A stretch of 64,000 nucleotides of DNA from Notospermus geniculatus (taxonomy: Eukaryota; Nemertea; Pilidiophora; Heteronemertea; Lineidae), in assembly GCA_002633025.1 (NCBI GenBank), contig NMRB01000937.1, positions 122,183 through 186,182 on the forward strand, read 5' to 3'. The stretch's first letter is position 1. Each line of letters opens with the position of its first letter. The position numbers and the translations under genes were made by a program. The notes below the pieces were generated by a model that ran no database searches, was not told the DNA's origin, and was given only the letters and a program-made list of their open reading frames with translations. This document shows positions 43,392-54,787 of the stretch, one piece after another.

Positions 43392-43529
43392 CATACCACA
43401 CCTGTCTGTTCCACCCAATCAGATTTCAAATATGGCTGCTAGTCGGCCATCTTGAAAATTGGAGTGATATGTAAGGCCATGAATGATAGCAGCTAGGATG
43501 TGTTGAATACAAAAACATTTGGAGAATTT

Positions 43530-43690
43530 AACATGGGATACAGCAGGAGGAAACCAGAATACCCAGAAAAAACTTATGCTGTCGAAGAGACTGGCCCTCC
43601 CTATCACAAGAAGTGCAGGCTCGACAAGGGACTGAACCCGAACTTCAGAGGTGACAGGCGCCGCTGTTTTCACCGTGCCACTCTGACACT
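43530..43690 (-). repeat. SINE-like element with pol III boxes (copy at 58,930-59,105)
   Basis: Minus strand: GAGTGGCACGGTGAAAACAG (A-box-like) and CGGGTTCAGTCCC (B-box-like), followed by the complement of GGAGGAAACCAGAATACCCAG, a block often seen in marine invertebrate SINEs. Copy 2 is diverged and has extra bases. Confidence 0.55.
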
Positions 43691-44360
43691 GACAGCCCGA
43701 ACAATATTAATGATGTTAGCCATCTGAAAAACATATGCTGAAGACCAACGGTGGTCATTTGCATTCGCTAGATCATCATGAATATCTCGTACAAATAAAC
43801 GGATGCGCTCGTGTTGATTTAGTTAAAATCTTGTCCGCATGAGACAAATGTCATGTAAACATCATCCCCTTTGCGTATTTACTCGTAATTGATCAATGAT
43901 GACATCCGTAAATGAGGCGGTGAAATTGCCGTGGATTGGCGTTGCATCGTGGGTAAAACAGATGGCGGTTGAGCATCGTCGGAGGGAGATTCACACATTT
44001 GACGGGTTTGGCGATCTGGTGTCATGTCTGGCCAACGGATATGGTTCGAAAATGATAAATGGTATCTCAAACACTCCGCCGAATGACTGGATGAGGTAAT
44101 CAATGAGAAAATGTTTGAGACTATTTCTGTTCTCGTCCCCAGCATCGTTTTGGCTGTGACCTCCACTGATGCTCTTTTCACAGTTAGGCTTTGTTCAATA
44201 ATTCACAAAGGCAAAAGCTACAAACATCAATAGGTTTCTAGTAGATAAAGAGATGGCGCCGGTAGTACAATCGATTTGTTTCTAGTGTCAAAACTCGAAT
44301 GATAAAGGTGCTGTTTCTCATTCAATTTTATTTTTTCTACAGCACGGCCCCTGCTGTTAA

Positions 44361-44600
44361 AGGAGTTAGACGCCGAAGTTGTAAACAAGCTGGTTTGTTT
44401 ACAAATATGGTCGGCAAACTAGTTTTATTCCTTCATGCAGGTGGCAGCACCCGTGATCGTTAGACTGGGTCCCGGTCCGATGCAACTCACTCGCGATACT
44501 TCACGTCAGTACATATCACCGACAATAGGTGGCAGCACCGCAGGCGTCCGTGGATAGAGAACCAGTGAGTGAGTGTTTACAACTTCGGCGTCTAACTCCT
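44361..44600. mobile_element. 240-bp TTAA-flanked MITE, present only in segmental copy 1
   Basis: 27-base perfect inverted ends, AGGAGTTAGACGCCGAAGTT then GTAAACA. TTAA at 44357-44360 and 44601-44604. The empty site in copy 2 is CTGTTAAATGATGG at about 59,768-59,781. TTAA targets occur in piggyBac and Kolobok; purine-starting ends favour Kolobok (inference). It contains a CTCF-like AATAGGTGGCAGCACC at 44,524. Confidence 0.93.
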
Positions 44601-45704
44601 TTAAATGATGGATTCTGAAAGTCATACCATAGGCAATGTTATGAACTTCTAACCCGTCATTCAGTAATTTGAATCAATGTTTCATTTGTTGAATTTGATG
44701 AATGGTTCATTGTAGTCAAAGATTTCAGTAAATTGAAATTGATTTGGACATGTTGAAATAACATGGAACTGCATGCTTTTCCTCATGAGGTGTTGTACGT
44801 TGCTCTTTGAATGCTAGGCTACTTGGTTCACAAATAGTTCTGAATTTAAAAAAAGACAAATCTTCATTTAGCATGTGTGATTTCTGTTGAATTTCCTGAG
44901 GACATCATTCCTTCTTCCTTAGTCAAACTAAACAAAAACAAAGGAAATACAGAAATATTTGGTTCAAAATGACACAGTTAAAACCAGGTTTACCTGAGTC
45001 AATATTGCACAAGTTGTTCAAACGGTTCTTCCAATGGAAGGTGCAGTTATTCCCGGCAGCTATAAAAGCGGTGTCTTCCTGTGAAATAACATGACAATAC
45101 TTCTCAAAACATTGTTAAACTGCTGTCAAAACTATCTGTTTAGAGACTGACAATACTTGACCCCTTCACTGCATTTACATTGAACGTGGAAATGTCTGCT
45201 TTCCCATCCCATACTTTATGTATGTGCAAACTCGGTCTTTCTAATGTGGGACAGACTGGACCACCTGTCAGGGCAGGGAGAGGGTCACAAAAGAAAGATA
45301 AACAGACAAGTGTGGGCAGTGAGGGAATGTTCACAAGGGACCAAGGACCCTTCATAGAAAACAAACAGATACCAAGCATTCCGCTGTGGCAAAGTCAAAA
45401 CATGACTGCCCACTGTCCATTTTGTCTGCGGGTCAGTAAGGGCATAATTTGGTAGAGGTTGGTATCGTTGGGGTAAAATCACACTCATGGAGTGTTGCTG
45501 AAATGCTCAGCATCGTGCAGAATGGGCTTGACAAGCGATGCTGTCCACTACCCAAGCTTACTAGTACCTCATGAACTCTCACATAGGCGAAGTCGCCAGC
45601 TAGCAGTTTCAATCAATAGAGTAGTAGGCCTTGTACAGAATATGCCCTCGAAGTAGCCCAAACCGGTCATTTTCTTTAAATTCAGGGTTTTTTTGGGCAA
45701 CTAG

Positions 45705-45860
45705 CAGGCGCGGATCCAGAGGGGTGCGCACCGGGCGAGCGCCTCCCCTTTTGGCCAACAAATCTGTAAAATCAACCATGAAATTCTGGAATTGGGCGCA
45801 AATTTTAATGTTCCTAGCACAGGGTGTCCCCTCTTTTCCCAAATCCTGGATCCGCCCCTG
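45705..45860 (-). mobile_element. CAGGGGCGGATC-ended MITE (copy 1)
   Basis: CAGGCGCGGATCC on the left and GGATCCGCCCCTG on the right are inverted. The interior, read in reverse, matches 60,745-60,910 (CTAG-AACATT, TTTACAGATTTGTTGG). hAT-like ends; no clean target duplication. Confidence 0.7.
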
Positions 45861-47172
45861 TCTAGCTGTTTCAGTAGTAGTACAGAATCTGTATCCTCGA
45901 AGTAGCCAAACTGGTCGTTTTCTTTAAATTCATGGGGTTTTTGGGAAGTGCCCCTCAAAAATCCCTAGTGACATATTCATGGGTATTCACCTTTAACAGA
46001 ATGGACAGAAGCAGACGTTTTCTATTTTTTCTGGAGTCCTTTTGTCCGTGTCAGCATCAAGCAGAGTTTGTTCATGTCAGAGATAAATCACGAGCACGGA
46101 CAGCCACTTGATGATGAAGAACAAAGCGATATCATCCTGTAACTGCTTCTGGAGAAAAAACAATCTCAAATTTGAATTTCAAACCAAGGTTTTTTGAAAT
46201 AAATCACTGGGTCGAATGACGCCTAACGTCTGTAACAAAAGTTGGGATATTTCTACTCAAGGTCATCTCTAACGACATCCTTTTGTGGTCATGTGACCTG
46301 AAGGAATAAATTACGTATGTCATAATAACGGATTTGAAACGAAAATTTGAGCCCGTACACATTGATGCTAATTGCCAATTCAAGACGGACAATACTGCTT
46401 TTAAGAAACTGCGGTCGGCGTGTATCGTGCCGATAATGTCGCGTCTTCACCAGTGCTGAAAAATTTACATAAAAATCTCCTGAAGATGCAATAATTAAAA
46501 TATGTGGTGAATTCACTGCCGCGCTAATAGACTTCCAAATCCATAAATTAACTCTGAGATAACGGATAGCGTATTGCTCGCGTAATTTACATTTAAAACG
46601 TATCCAATTTAATTCTGTTGAATTAAACGAGCGTTGAAAAATAGACGGCACACGACAGCCAGGTGTATGTTTTGTAAACGCAGTTCTCAATAGGCAACAT
46701 CGAATTTCACACGTGAATGCTCGGTAAATATCTGAAATCTTCTGAAGAATGGTGCCGCAAAACTCTTGTTCTCTAACTACTTCTACTTAAGTTTTCCATT
46801 GCTGTGATTTCAATACCAAACTTTATCCGGATGCACAACCGCACGGGGTAGTCTCTGTCAAGACAGTAATTATCCGCCAAGTAAAAAGGGATACATTTCA
46901 CTGGTGTCACCGCCAACAGTATCAATTCAGGCTTTTTCGTACAAAAAGGAGCAACGTAATGAGTCAATTGTTGGGTTTTTCTGCAGTGAAAGGCGTGCGA
47001 ACAACTGTTGACATCTTTTTGTCATTGTGCAGAAGCAGACAGCATCGCTCTACCACAGAGCGGGATTCTCCGGTTTCCTCCTGGTGTACATTAAATTTGC
47101 CCAATGTTGGAGCCAATAATGTCATATTGTGGCCCTCAGCTCTCCATAGGAGTTGTAAAATGCAACATCTCG

Positions 47173-47440
47173 AGGAGCACGGTGGTGTAGTGGTTCGGGC
47201 CTCCCACTAGCGGTCAGAGGGTCCCGGGTATGAATCCCACTGGGCTACCATGTGTCATTTGTGTTCAATTTTTCCATCAGGGCCGAAGCCATAGCATTAT
47301 CGGCCCTGGTAAGTACGGAGGAGGCCATCTCAAGCTACTCATGTTCCTCACTTGGGTGGGGTCTTTTACCTCCCCTTGCAAAGGAACAAGGTACAAGGCA
47401 CCACGCCTTACTGTCGCACCCAACAGACGAGGGTTAAGCT
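47173..47440 (+). repeat. tRNA-derived SINE (segmental copy 1)
   Basis: Head: GGTGGTGTAGTGGTTCGGGC (A box) and GGGTATGAATCCC (B box). Body: CATCAGGGCCGAAGCCATAG, TATCGGCCCTGGTAAGTACG, CTCAAGCTACTCATGTTCC, CCCTTGCAAAGG. Relics at 862 and 22,862, and a minus-strand head at 1-27. No long poly-A; the 3' end is uncertain. Confidence 0.85.
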
Positions 47441-48211
47441 ATCATACCTGTCCTTCTCCTAGCTGACGAGTAGGGAGTCAACATTGCTCTTCGTGTGTGA
47501 TACCGGTACCAGAAGAATCACCCCGTTATCCAAATATGGTAGACGTCAATCTAACGATTGATATGCAGCCATCTCCAGCCTTTGATGATTGGCGAGTATC
47601 ATAAACGTCCGTATTATTACCGGTGAGCAAACAACGTGAAGAAGACAGTGTGATTCGTAACAGATTCTGTAAACATTGCCGTCGCCGTGTTCCATCATTG
47701 CGGACGCTAACATCAATTATTAAGATCTCAAACATAGGAATTAATTTTCTTCATCAAATAACCAAAATTTATGACTTGGTTGTCATTCATTGCAAACTGA
47801 GATGCGTGACGGGAGATAAGGGACTAATACAAGAGGCAGAAGGTGCGATAAAATTGTCCGTTGAAGCTAGAGTAAGCAACTGACAGATGGTTGAAGGTGG
47901 GACGCTTGGATACGGGGTTTCTAAAATAAGGAACTGCCAAACTACCGCCACTGAGGGAGGCGCTGTGACTGGTGGTTGTGCCTCTTTCGACATTTCGTCC
48001 CTGTTCCCCTGCATCAATGACGTCGTGACGTGCATTGCTTTGCTCTGTTTTTAACGTCTTTGGTACAATCACTCACAGTGCCCCCTGTCAAGATAAAAAA
48101 GTCAGATCAATTTAGACATCATTTTCCATCAGCTGCTTTTCGGTTGATCATGTGGTGATGGACGAGAGGCCACCTATCTCGGTATTTAAAGGGCCAGGAT
48201 ATTCCCACATT

Positions 48212-48610
48212 TTGTCGGCAGCCGGTGCCACCGGCAGTGATTGCATCATTCTCCAATACCATTTTGCCTCTCGCCCAGCGTTAAACGAGAGAAAGTAGCT
48301 GAGCAAAACGTCATTCGAGGATTTTTACTCTGTCAATTTCCTCTCGTGTGCGGCGAATTATCAAGATCCTTCGCTGCACACGAGAGGAAATTGACTGAGT
48401 AAAAATCCTCGAATGACGTTTTGCTCAGCTACTTTCTCGCCTGTGCGCCAGGCTTTAGAGAATGTAGGATTCATTTACAATGCATACATGGATACTCTAT
48501 CAACAAGAGTTACTCTACATAGGTTGAGGCTGATAAGCGGTAGTTTAACAACATTGTCAATAGAGGTCTCCCTTAAATACGCGGATATGTTTAGTGCAGG
48601 ATACCGTGCC
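48212..48610 (+). repeat. dispersed repeat (as 38,700) with an inserted large hairpin; copy at 63,270-63,660
   Basis: Left part GTCGGCAGCCGGTGCCACCG, right part AGAGTTACTCTACATAGG and TTTAACAACATTGTCAATAG, separated by the 150-bp hairpin at 48,289. The second copy at 63,270-63,660 has the left part shortened. Confidence 0.75.
48289..48438. mobile_element. 150-bp hairpin element (copy 1)
   Basis: About 69-base arms: GAGAAAGTAGCTGAGCAAAA, then CGTCATTCGAGGATTTTTAC and TTTCCTCTCGTGTGCGGCGA, with complements across a TTATCAAGATCC loop; a few mismatches. Confidence 0.9.
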
Positions 48611-48628
48611 CCTTTAATCCTGGTGATA

Positions 48629-48846
48629 TCAGGAACCAATCCACGGTGTTCTTTATTACAAAATGAGCCTGAAAACCTCTGAATAATTGCGTTGATACAG
48701 TTTCTATCTCTCTCATCCGTCCCACTTAGTTGGGATTTCATTGAGATTACTTACAACAACTGATGACAAGTAGGTAAAAGCAGCAATGGAGAAAATCAGG
48801 TGAATTACTTTTGCTGTGTATTCAGATGAAAATTCGGTCAAAATCA
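48629..48846. other. junction sequence between the two segmental copies
   Basis: 218 bases with no partner after 63,677. Either the true right end of copy 1 lost from copy 2, or the sequence at a breakpoint. No recognisable element. Confidence 0.7.
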
Positions 48847-49234
48847 TGACGATCTTTTGAACCTTGTTAGGATAAATCATAATCACTCGGTCGTAAGGAT
48901 GGCCGCAGTGCCGTCTTTTAGCTGCCCCCCTCCTGGGTTAGGACACGACCTTTGCCTCAAGTTAGTGTCCATTATGTAGCATTAATACTTTCCTATCTTT
49001 TGTTCTTATACAAAATAATTCATACCAATCCTTAATGAGTCTGGTTTCAGGATAATGTTCTTGGATTTGCATTCTACATTACAATATGTGGAATCCGGTC
49101 ATTAGATAGAGTTACCTCTTATAATATCTATGCAGTTGTGGAATTTTGGTTAAAGCCCTTTCAAACTCTTTCCAAGTAGTTTCAATATATTGTCTCAAAA
49201 GATAAACAAATTTGTTTTTGTAGTGAAACAATAC

Positions 49235-49675
49235 AGTGGAATCTCTCTTTGCGGACACCTCTATCAGCAAGACACCTCTCTATTATGGACACCAAAGTTC
49301 AGTCCCAAACTGGTCATTTCTATGAATTTTGACCTCTGTAATCAGGGCCCAGTTTCACAAAGAATCTTAAGTCTAAAGTTTGACTTAAGTCATCATGTGA
49401 CCAGGTTTCAGCAAATCAGATGGCTTCATTTCAGACTTAAGTTTTTTCTTAGACTTAAGATTCTTTGTGCAACTGGGCCCAGGACACCTCTCAATTAAGG
49501 ACAGCAACTACCAGTACTAGTGGAGGACATCTCTCTATTAAGGGCACCAACGTTCAGTCCAAAACTGGTCATTTCTGTCAGTTTTGACCTCTGTAATCTG
49601 GAAACCTCTCAATTTAAAAGGACAGTAACTACCAGTCCCGGAGGTGTCCTTAATAGAGAGGTTCCACTTGAAACT
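49235..49675. repeat. same repeat, expanded, with a nested MITE
   Basis: At least two further units of CTCTCTATTAAGG(G/A)CACC with AACTGGTCATTTCT and CTACCAGTCC, plus the 134-bp insertion at 49,346. Shows unit-number difference between the two segmental copies. Confidence 0.75.
49346..49479. mobile_element. 134-bp MITE with CAG target duplication, GGCCCAGTT ends
   Basis: The ends GGCCCAGTTTCACAAAGAAT and its near-complement (GCAACTGGGCC at right) are inverted for about 30 bases, continuing CTTAAGTCTAA. CAG lies on both sides (49343-49345, 49480-49482). The empty site in copy 1 reads AATCAGGACACC at about 36,462. Superfamily uncertain. Confidence 0.9.
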
Positions 49676-50514
49676 AGCTGGAAAGAATTTTAAAATTTTA
49701 TGCTTCAGAATGATAACAGCAAAAATAAGGATCAATTTTGGGTGAAAATATTGAAGTTTCACAAAAAAAAACACCTTGAGAGTGTATGACGTCAAATAAT
49801 ATAAAATTTAAAATCATCTGCAAATTGAAAAAAGTCATGATGGAATCTGGGAGAGTTTCATCGCACAAAACAGGCACATGAAGGTGTTGTCTTCTGTTGA
49901 GAATCAAATTCGTCTGCTCCGCTCTCATGTGACTGTTGCATCTCATTAGCTGCGTAATCTGCTCCATCCTATCACCAGAGATGCGCCTCAAGGCATGTCC
50001 CAAACTACAAAAAGATCACGCTCCCCTGCGAGCCATGGCAAGATATTCAGGGTTCCTCCCATTTCGGTAATCTTTTGTTGATATCCTCCCGCCGCTTTCA
50101 AAATTACGAAAGAACAACGTGATTTACCCATGATGCTTTGTGGCGCGATCATCTCCTTTTCGAGGCTGATAATGAAAAATTGCGGATTACGCACGTTTGC
50201 ATCAGCGAATCTCGAAGAAGACAGTCCCAAGTTTTGCCGTTCAAGACTTTTGTGCGTGCGGCATACGCTCGGGTGATCTTGAATACACAGGACATCTGGA
50301 ATGTGATGGGAGGGCCCGAACACCGCAGGGGCCCCGTGATTTTTGATAGGCAACTAGTTAGTGTGCTAAACAAGAGGCGAGGTGTATGGTGGGGCGTTTG
50401 TGAGATCTTCTACGCTGTCTAATGGGCTGTGATTCTAATGAAGATGAGACTGATCTGTGATGTTCGGGTCCTTTGTTTGTTGTCGGAGTTAGTGATTCTA
50501 GCCAGAAATTTTTC

Positions 50515-50700
50515 CAAGCAGGGTGAGATGACTGCATTTTCCTATGATTTTAAGGCCCTGGATTTTCAAACAGGGTGGGAGTGAAATTCAAACAGGGTGG
50601 TGTAATAGAAAATGCATTGCAAGTTACATTTTTAAACAGGGTGGTAAAAATTTGAACAGGGTGGTAAATTGACCTCTGAATTTTGAACAGGGTGGTACCG
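50515..50700. repeat. AACAGGGTGG words (copy 2)
   Basis: Counterpart of 37,380-37,575. The first word is altered (AGCAGGGTGAG). Confidence 0.75.
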
Positions 50701-51839
50701 CCCTCTTTAAAAAGCCTGCATGGTGAGAACACTGGGGGAAAAGACAAGCTGGTTTACAATGGTCAACTTTCAACTAATAAGTTTCGCGAGTCTGAGTTCC
50801 TGAAAACCGAGGAGAATGTGATGTCTATGGGATGAAAGGTCCTCTGGCATGACATGTTCCCGGGGCAAAATGTTCCTGGGATGAAAATTCTAGGCAAATG
50901 TCCTGAGATGACGAAAATCCAGGGACAGAATGTCCTGGCGAAACCCTGATTCAGCATGGCCACCTTCGTGTCATCAACTCCCACCACCACCTCCAGATAA
51001 CTTCCCGTAAAGAGTTGTGATAGCATTAATGATTACAACGCAAGAGACACCAAAAGAAAGCCCATTTCTTGTCAGATTTTCAGCTCCTGAATTATACATG
51101 AAGCAGAGACAGGAATCTATAAGCAATTTGACAGGTACACAATCCAACGTGGACAATTTAGATAACCAATACGCGGAGAGATGGGAGATTTCCTCCAACT
51201 GTGGGAATCCCCCGCGTGTTCAGAGAAAAGATCCATCACCCCGATGATGTCCGGACAGGCTCCGCTAACAAAATCTTTACACAAATTTATTGTCCGATGA
51301 TTGCGTTGGGGTTCGATTGTTATGGCGTATTATTGTAACAATAATGAGGTGAAACATCGTTGAAACATCATCGGCTTGTCTCGCGTCTATTCACCGTGGT
51401 AACTCTTCCCAGCCTGAAGATCACCCCAATTAGAACACGTAATAAATTATTCAGATACGGTATATTTTCAATTGGACGTTCGTCGTTGCGGGCCGTAATG
51501 AGACATCTTCAGCCTTTGTAGTCTTCGTTCAATCCAGGATGTCTAACATCGGTGTACAAGCTCAAAGCGACAGAACACAGTTCGGAAGTTTCAAAATGAT
51601 GCATATTTCATGACAACATGAAACTGATGAATGTCGGGTTGCTGTCTTTTATCATCGATGCAACAGTCAGCACTCATCTCACTTTAAAACTTCCCAGCTA
51701 ATTAGTGTCAAATTAACCCTTGGAATTTTTAAAGCAGGTTTAAAATGTTCTCACTCTTTTCAGCTCACTTGGTGAGCTTACAACTATCCCTTGTTGTCTG
51801 TCATTGTCATCACCATTAAAGAACCACTGTATTGCCACT

Positions 51840-52166
51840 TTTTGTCGACAGCCGCCACCACCGGCGGTGATTGCATCATTTTCCAATACGGTAGTTCTGC
51901 CTTTCGCCCCAGTGTTGGAGAAGGTCTGATTACAAATCCATATGTGGATACCCTAGGAATGAGAGTTACTCTACATGGGGCGAGGTTGATAAGCAGCAGT
52001 TTAACAACATTGTCAATAGAGGTCTCCCTTAACGCGGGTATGTTTAGCGCAATCGCTACTGTATCACTTCTGGGATCTCTACTAGAAAGTGCCTGAGGAA
52101 GACCCCGTTTGGGGTCGAAAATTTGCGAAATTTTGGAGGCGACGTTTCCTTTATTGTCATTACAGT
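51840..52166 (+). repeat. same dispersed repeat, duplicated copy
   Basis: Counterpart of 38,700-39,026 in segmental copy 2. Here the 3' motif keeps the better stem (GACCCCGTTTGGGGTC). Confidence 0.75.
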
Positions 52167-52246
52167 GCCTCTTTAATAATTGACTTCAACAAGGCTACAC
52201 TTGTGGGGACATTTACCCTCCCATCCCCCCCCTAGCTACCCCCTGC

Positions 52247-52291
52247 ATGTGCCTTGCAAACAATAGAATTTCTATTGTTTGCAAGGCACAT
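52247..52291. repeat. 45-bp perfect hairpin (copy 2)
   Basis: Identical to 39,101-39,145. Both arms are unchanged between the segmental copies. Confidence 0.95.
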
Positions 52292-52920
52292 CCACATTTT
52301 CGCGCCCCTCAAACGGCAAGGCCTGCCCTGATGAGCATTATGTGAAATGGGTGGTGCCTTTCCTTTCTCCTTGTTCTTTTCCCAGTTTATCACTTTCGTG
52401 TTCTTCTCATGTCAACCTCTGATAGTTCTCTCTTTTGACTTCATCTAATAATTCTACCTTCTAATTTTTCAACAGGAGCCACGGTTTTCCTGAAATGCCT
52501 GAAAGTCTTGCTCAGATCTCTGCCTGAGCGAGACTCTAAGGTCAGTAAGTGCATTCTCTGCATGTTTGTTCGTCTGCATGTTGGTTACCCCCGGATGCAT
52601 CCTCCGTTTATAATCAATGATGTTGATGATACCTCCGTCATCTGTTTGTTTGTTTCATTTGTTTAATTAGCTTTATTCATCTTAGAAGGTCCTGTTTGCC
52701 ACACGGAACGTTAAGCCAGATTTCTGGTGGCAGATTTTGGTCTGCAATGTACACCTGACTCAAGAACAGGGCTGTCAGTGTGGCGAAGGGATTGTAGGCC
52801 TATTCGATAAATTCAATAAGTTCATGTTGCTTGGCAAGTGGGCAGCCTTATCCCTGCCATTAGATGACTAGGAATCCCTGACATCTGCATGTTGTGCAAT
52901 GTTGTCTTGCTTCTCATCCC

Positions 52921-53006
52921 CATCCTCCCATAGCAGGACTTTGGTCTCGTCCCTCTTCTTACAGTGGATGAAGGAGCGAGGTAAAAACCCCTGCTGTGGG
53001 AGGATG
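52921..53006. mobile_element. hAT-like MITE (duplicated copy)
   Basis: Counterpart of 39,820-39,905 with the same CTCATCCC duplication at 52913-52920 and 53007-53014. Confidence 0.9.
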
Positions 53007-54198
53007 CTCATCCCAGGTTGTTGCTTGTCAAGTGGTAGAATGCTTATGAATGGCTTTTAACTTGCTTAAATCTACAGCGGAGTAGCTTTCAGCTTTTGTG
53101 ATTGGTGCATTTTGTTTGCGAATGTCTGTCTTATTTCTGAGACAGCACCTGCATGTGCAAATATAAATTCATCTTTTCTGTGTTTCTTTGTGGGCTGGTT
53201 ACCCATCCACACAGTGGTCGCACTCTATGTTGCTGAACTTCCAGCTCGGAGGCCAATGCACAAACCACTAGGCCATAAAGGAAATGACCTCCATGGCCGG
53301 TGGGTTAAGCCGTGCCACATGGGGTTCAATGCATTTACAACATTTATTTTTTGGGCCTAGTGATCCTGGACCCTACCCTGTTCTTGTCCTGTGGGCAAGG
53401 GATGCCACGCCTAGTGTTGCTCTTGTTGTTATTGGCCTATGTCCTCTAAAAGTCCCAACACACCAAAACCAAGTTCTAGTGGGTTCTGGAGTGCAGTTCC
53501 TGCAAGCTATGGTTTCAGTGCTATTTCAATGAAGTATCTACACAGAAATCATGTAGGAGAAGCTGCCTTCTGCACGATATCTGTGTGAACGCTTCATTAA
53601 AATAACATTGAAGCCAATGACTTCCGGGATCCGCACCGGAATACGGTTTTGGTGTGTGGGCATCTTTCCCCGGAAGTATCAAACTATTGGTGGAGATCTC
53701 TGCGGTAAAAACATCGCGGAATCATCGATGTATTGGAGTGAGGGGTTATTGAGTGTGATTATCTTTGGGATCCACCGAGAATAACCACATGGTCAAGAAG
53801 ATATCTCCACGGTGACCAAGGATGTATTTTTCTAATTATCTCTGCGAGAGGATGGTGAGTAGGTGTGATTTCTTGGCTGATGAATCTCGTGAAGAATTGG
53901 TTTTTCCTCCGGGATGACCAGGATGGTACCTACGGATAAGATTGTACCCTGAAAAAAGTAATCACCTGACCACATGAGAAGCGTTGTGATTGTTTGGGAT
54001 TATGGTATCAGTGGCTTGTCAGGTGAGGTCTGCCTCTGATGATGTCCTGGTGTGGTGATGGTGTGATAGGGGGATGTTCCTCCTGGGTGGGGGAAGATGG
54101 CAGGAAAAAATGGCAAAACTGACTGATCAGAATTAGCTGCATGGAATAATCTGAAGTTTTCATTTAGGCCTAGCGTTGGCCTAATGCATCACATTCAT

Positions 54199-54599
54199 TA
54201 GGGAGGTTGAGATCGGCGACTTGATCCTTATATACCGGTATACGGATAATGACAACGAGGACTTTTGTGTACTTTTCGATCAATATAAGGATCCGTGATA
54301 AGGCCACATAAAAAAAATCTTTAGTTTAGCATCAGCGCCCGCCTCGAATTTTCTCGCCGCCTCAAAAATTTTTTTTTTTTTTTCAAAAAAATTTTTTTTC
54401 TTCAATTCTTTTCTCACATTATAATGTTCTCTGTCAAAAAGTGTGGTTTCTTGTCTACACATGCCTTTTCCAGGGTGACTCAAGATATTTATTTTTTTGA
54501 ATAAAAACCTTTTTCGAGTTAATATTAAGGATTTGTCTATTGTATGGTAAATGGTGCAATGCTTCCAAGCTCTCTTTCGATGATCACAGTCCATTTCAG

Positions 54600-54630
<31 letters not shown>

Positions 54631-54721
54631 CCCTCCTCCCTCCTCACTTTTTACAACTTTGACTGATGCTAAACTAAAGATTTTTTTTATGTGGCCTAAG
54701 TTGCTGATCTCAACCTCCCTA
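54199..54721. mobile_element. same MITE interrupted by a 395-bp insertion (copy 2)
   Basis: Counterpart of 41,147-41,271, split by the Harbinger-like element at 54,302-54,696. A clear nested-insertion chronology. Confidence 0.9.
54302..54696. mobile_element. 395-bp PIF/Harbinger-like MITE with TAA target duplication
   Basis: 34-base perfect inverted ends beginning GGCCACATAAAAAAAATCTT and continuing to GCATCAG. TAA at 54299-54301 and 54697-54699. The empty site in copy 1 reads GTGATAAGTTGCTG (41,246-41,259). Three-base TWA duplications are characteristic of PIF/Harbinger. The interior has long poly-T and poly-A runs and no transposase. Confidence 0.93.
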
Positions 54722-54787
54722 TTATTACCCCAATCTCCCCAGACATCTTTCTGGGGAATTAAAGTGAATCTCATTCAGCACATCAAT

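Larger units (their letters stand above)
35856..48846 (+). repeat. segmental duplication, copy 1
   Basis: Begins TGACGATCTTTTGAACC, the same text that begins copy 2 at 48,847. Homology is collinear with copy 2 to 48,628; 48,629-48,846 has no partner in the window. Offsets grow from 12,991 at the start to 13,130 at 37.0 kb, 15,413 at 43.9 kb and 15,060 at 46-48 kb as insertions accumulate in copy 2. I find no defensible gene inside; the parallel open frames in both copies mostly lack ATG starts. Confidence 0.97.

Noticed and set aside
43896-44099. 67-codon ATG frame present in both copies (also 59,309-59,512)
   Set aside because: The differences between copies that I see are amino-acid changing (Ser/Leu, Ser/Thr, Pro/Gln), with no sign of protein constraint.
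46289-46690. 133-codon minus-strand frame identical in both copies
   Set aside because: It lies in the near-identity island, so identity carries no coding information; no domain recognised.
47173-47250. Functional tRNA gene
   Set aside because: A and B boxes are present but the acceptor and anticodon stems do not pair; it continues into a SINE body with other copies in the window.
54280-54774. 164-codon frame with poly-Phe and Lys-rich runs
   Set aside because: It reads across the Harbinger-like MITE and its poly-A/poly-T tracts.
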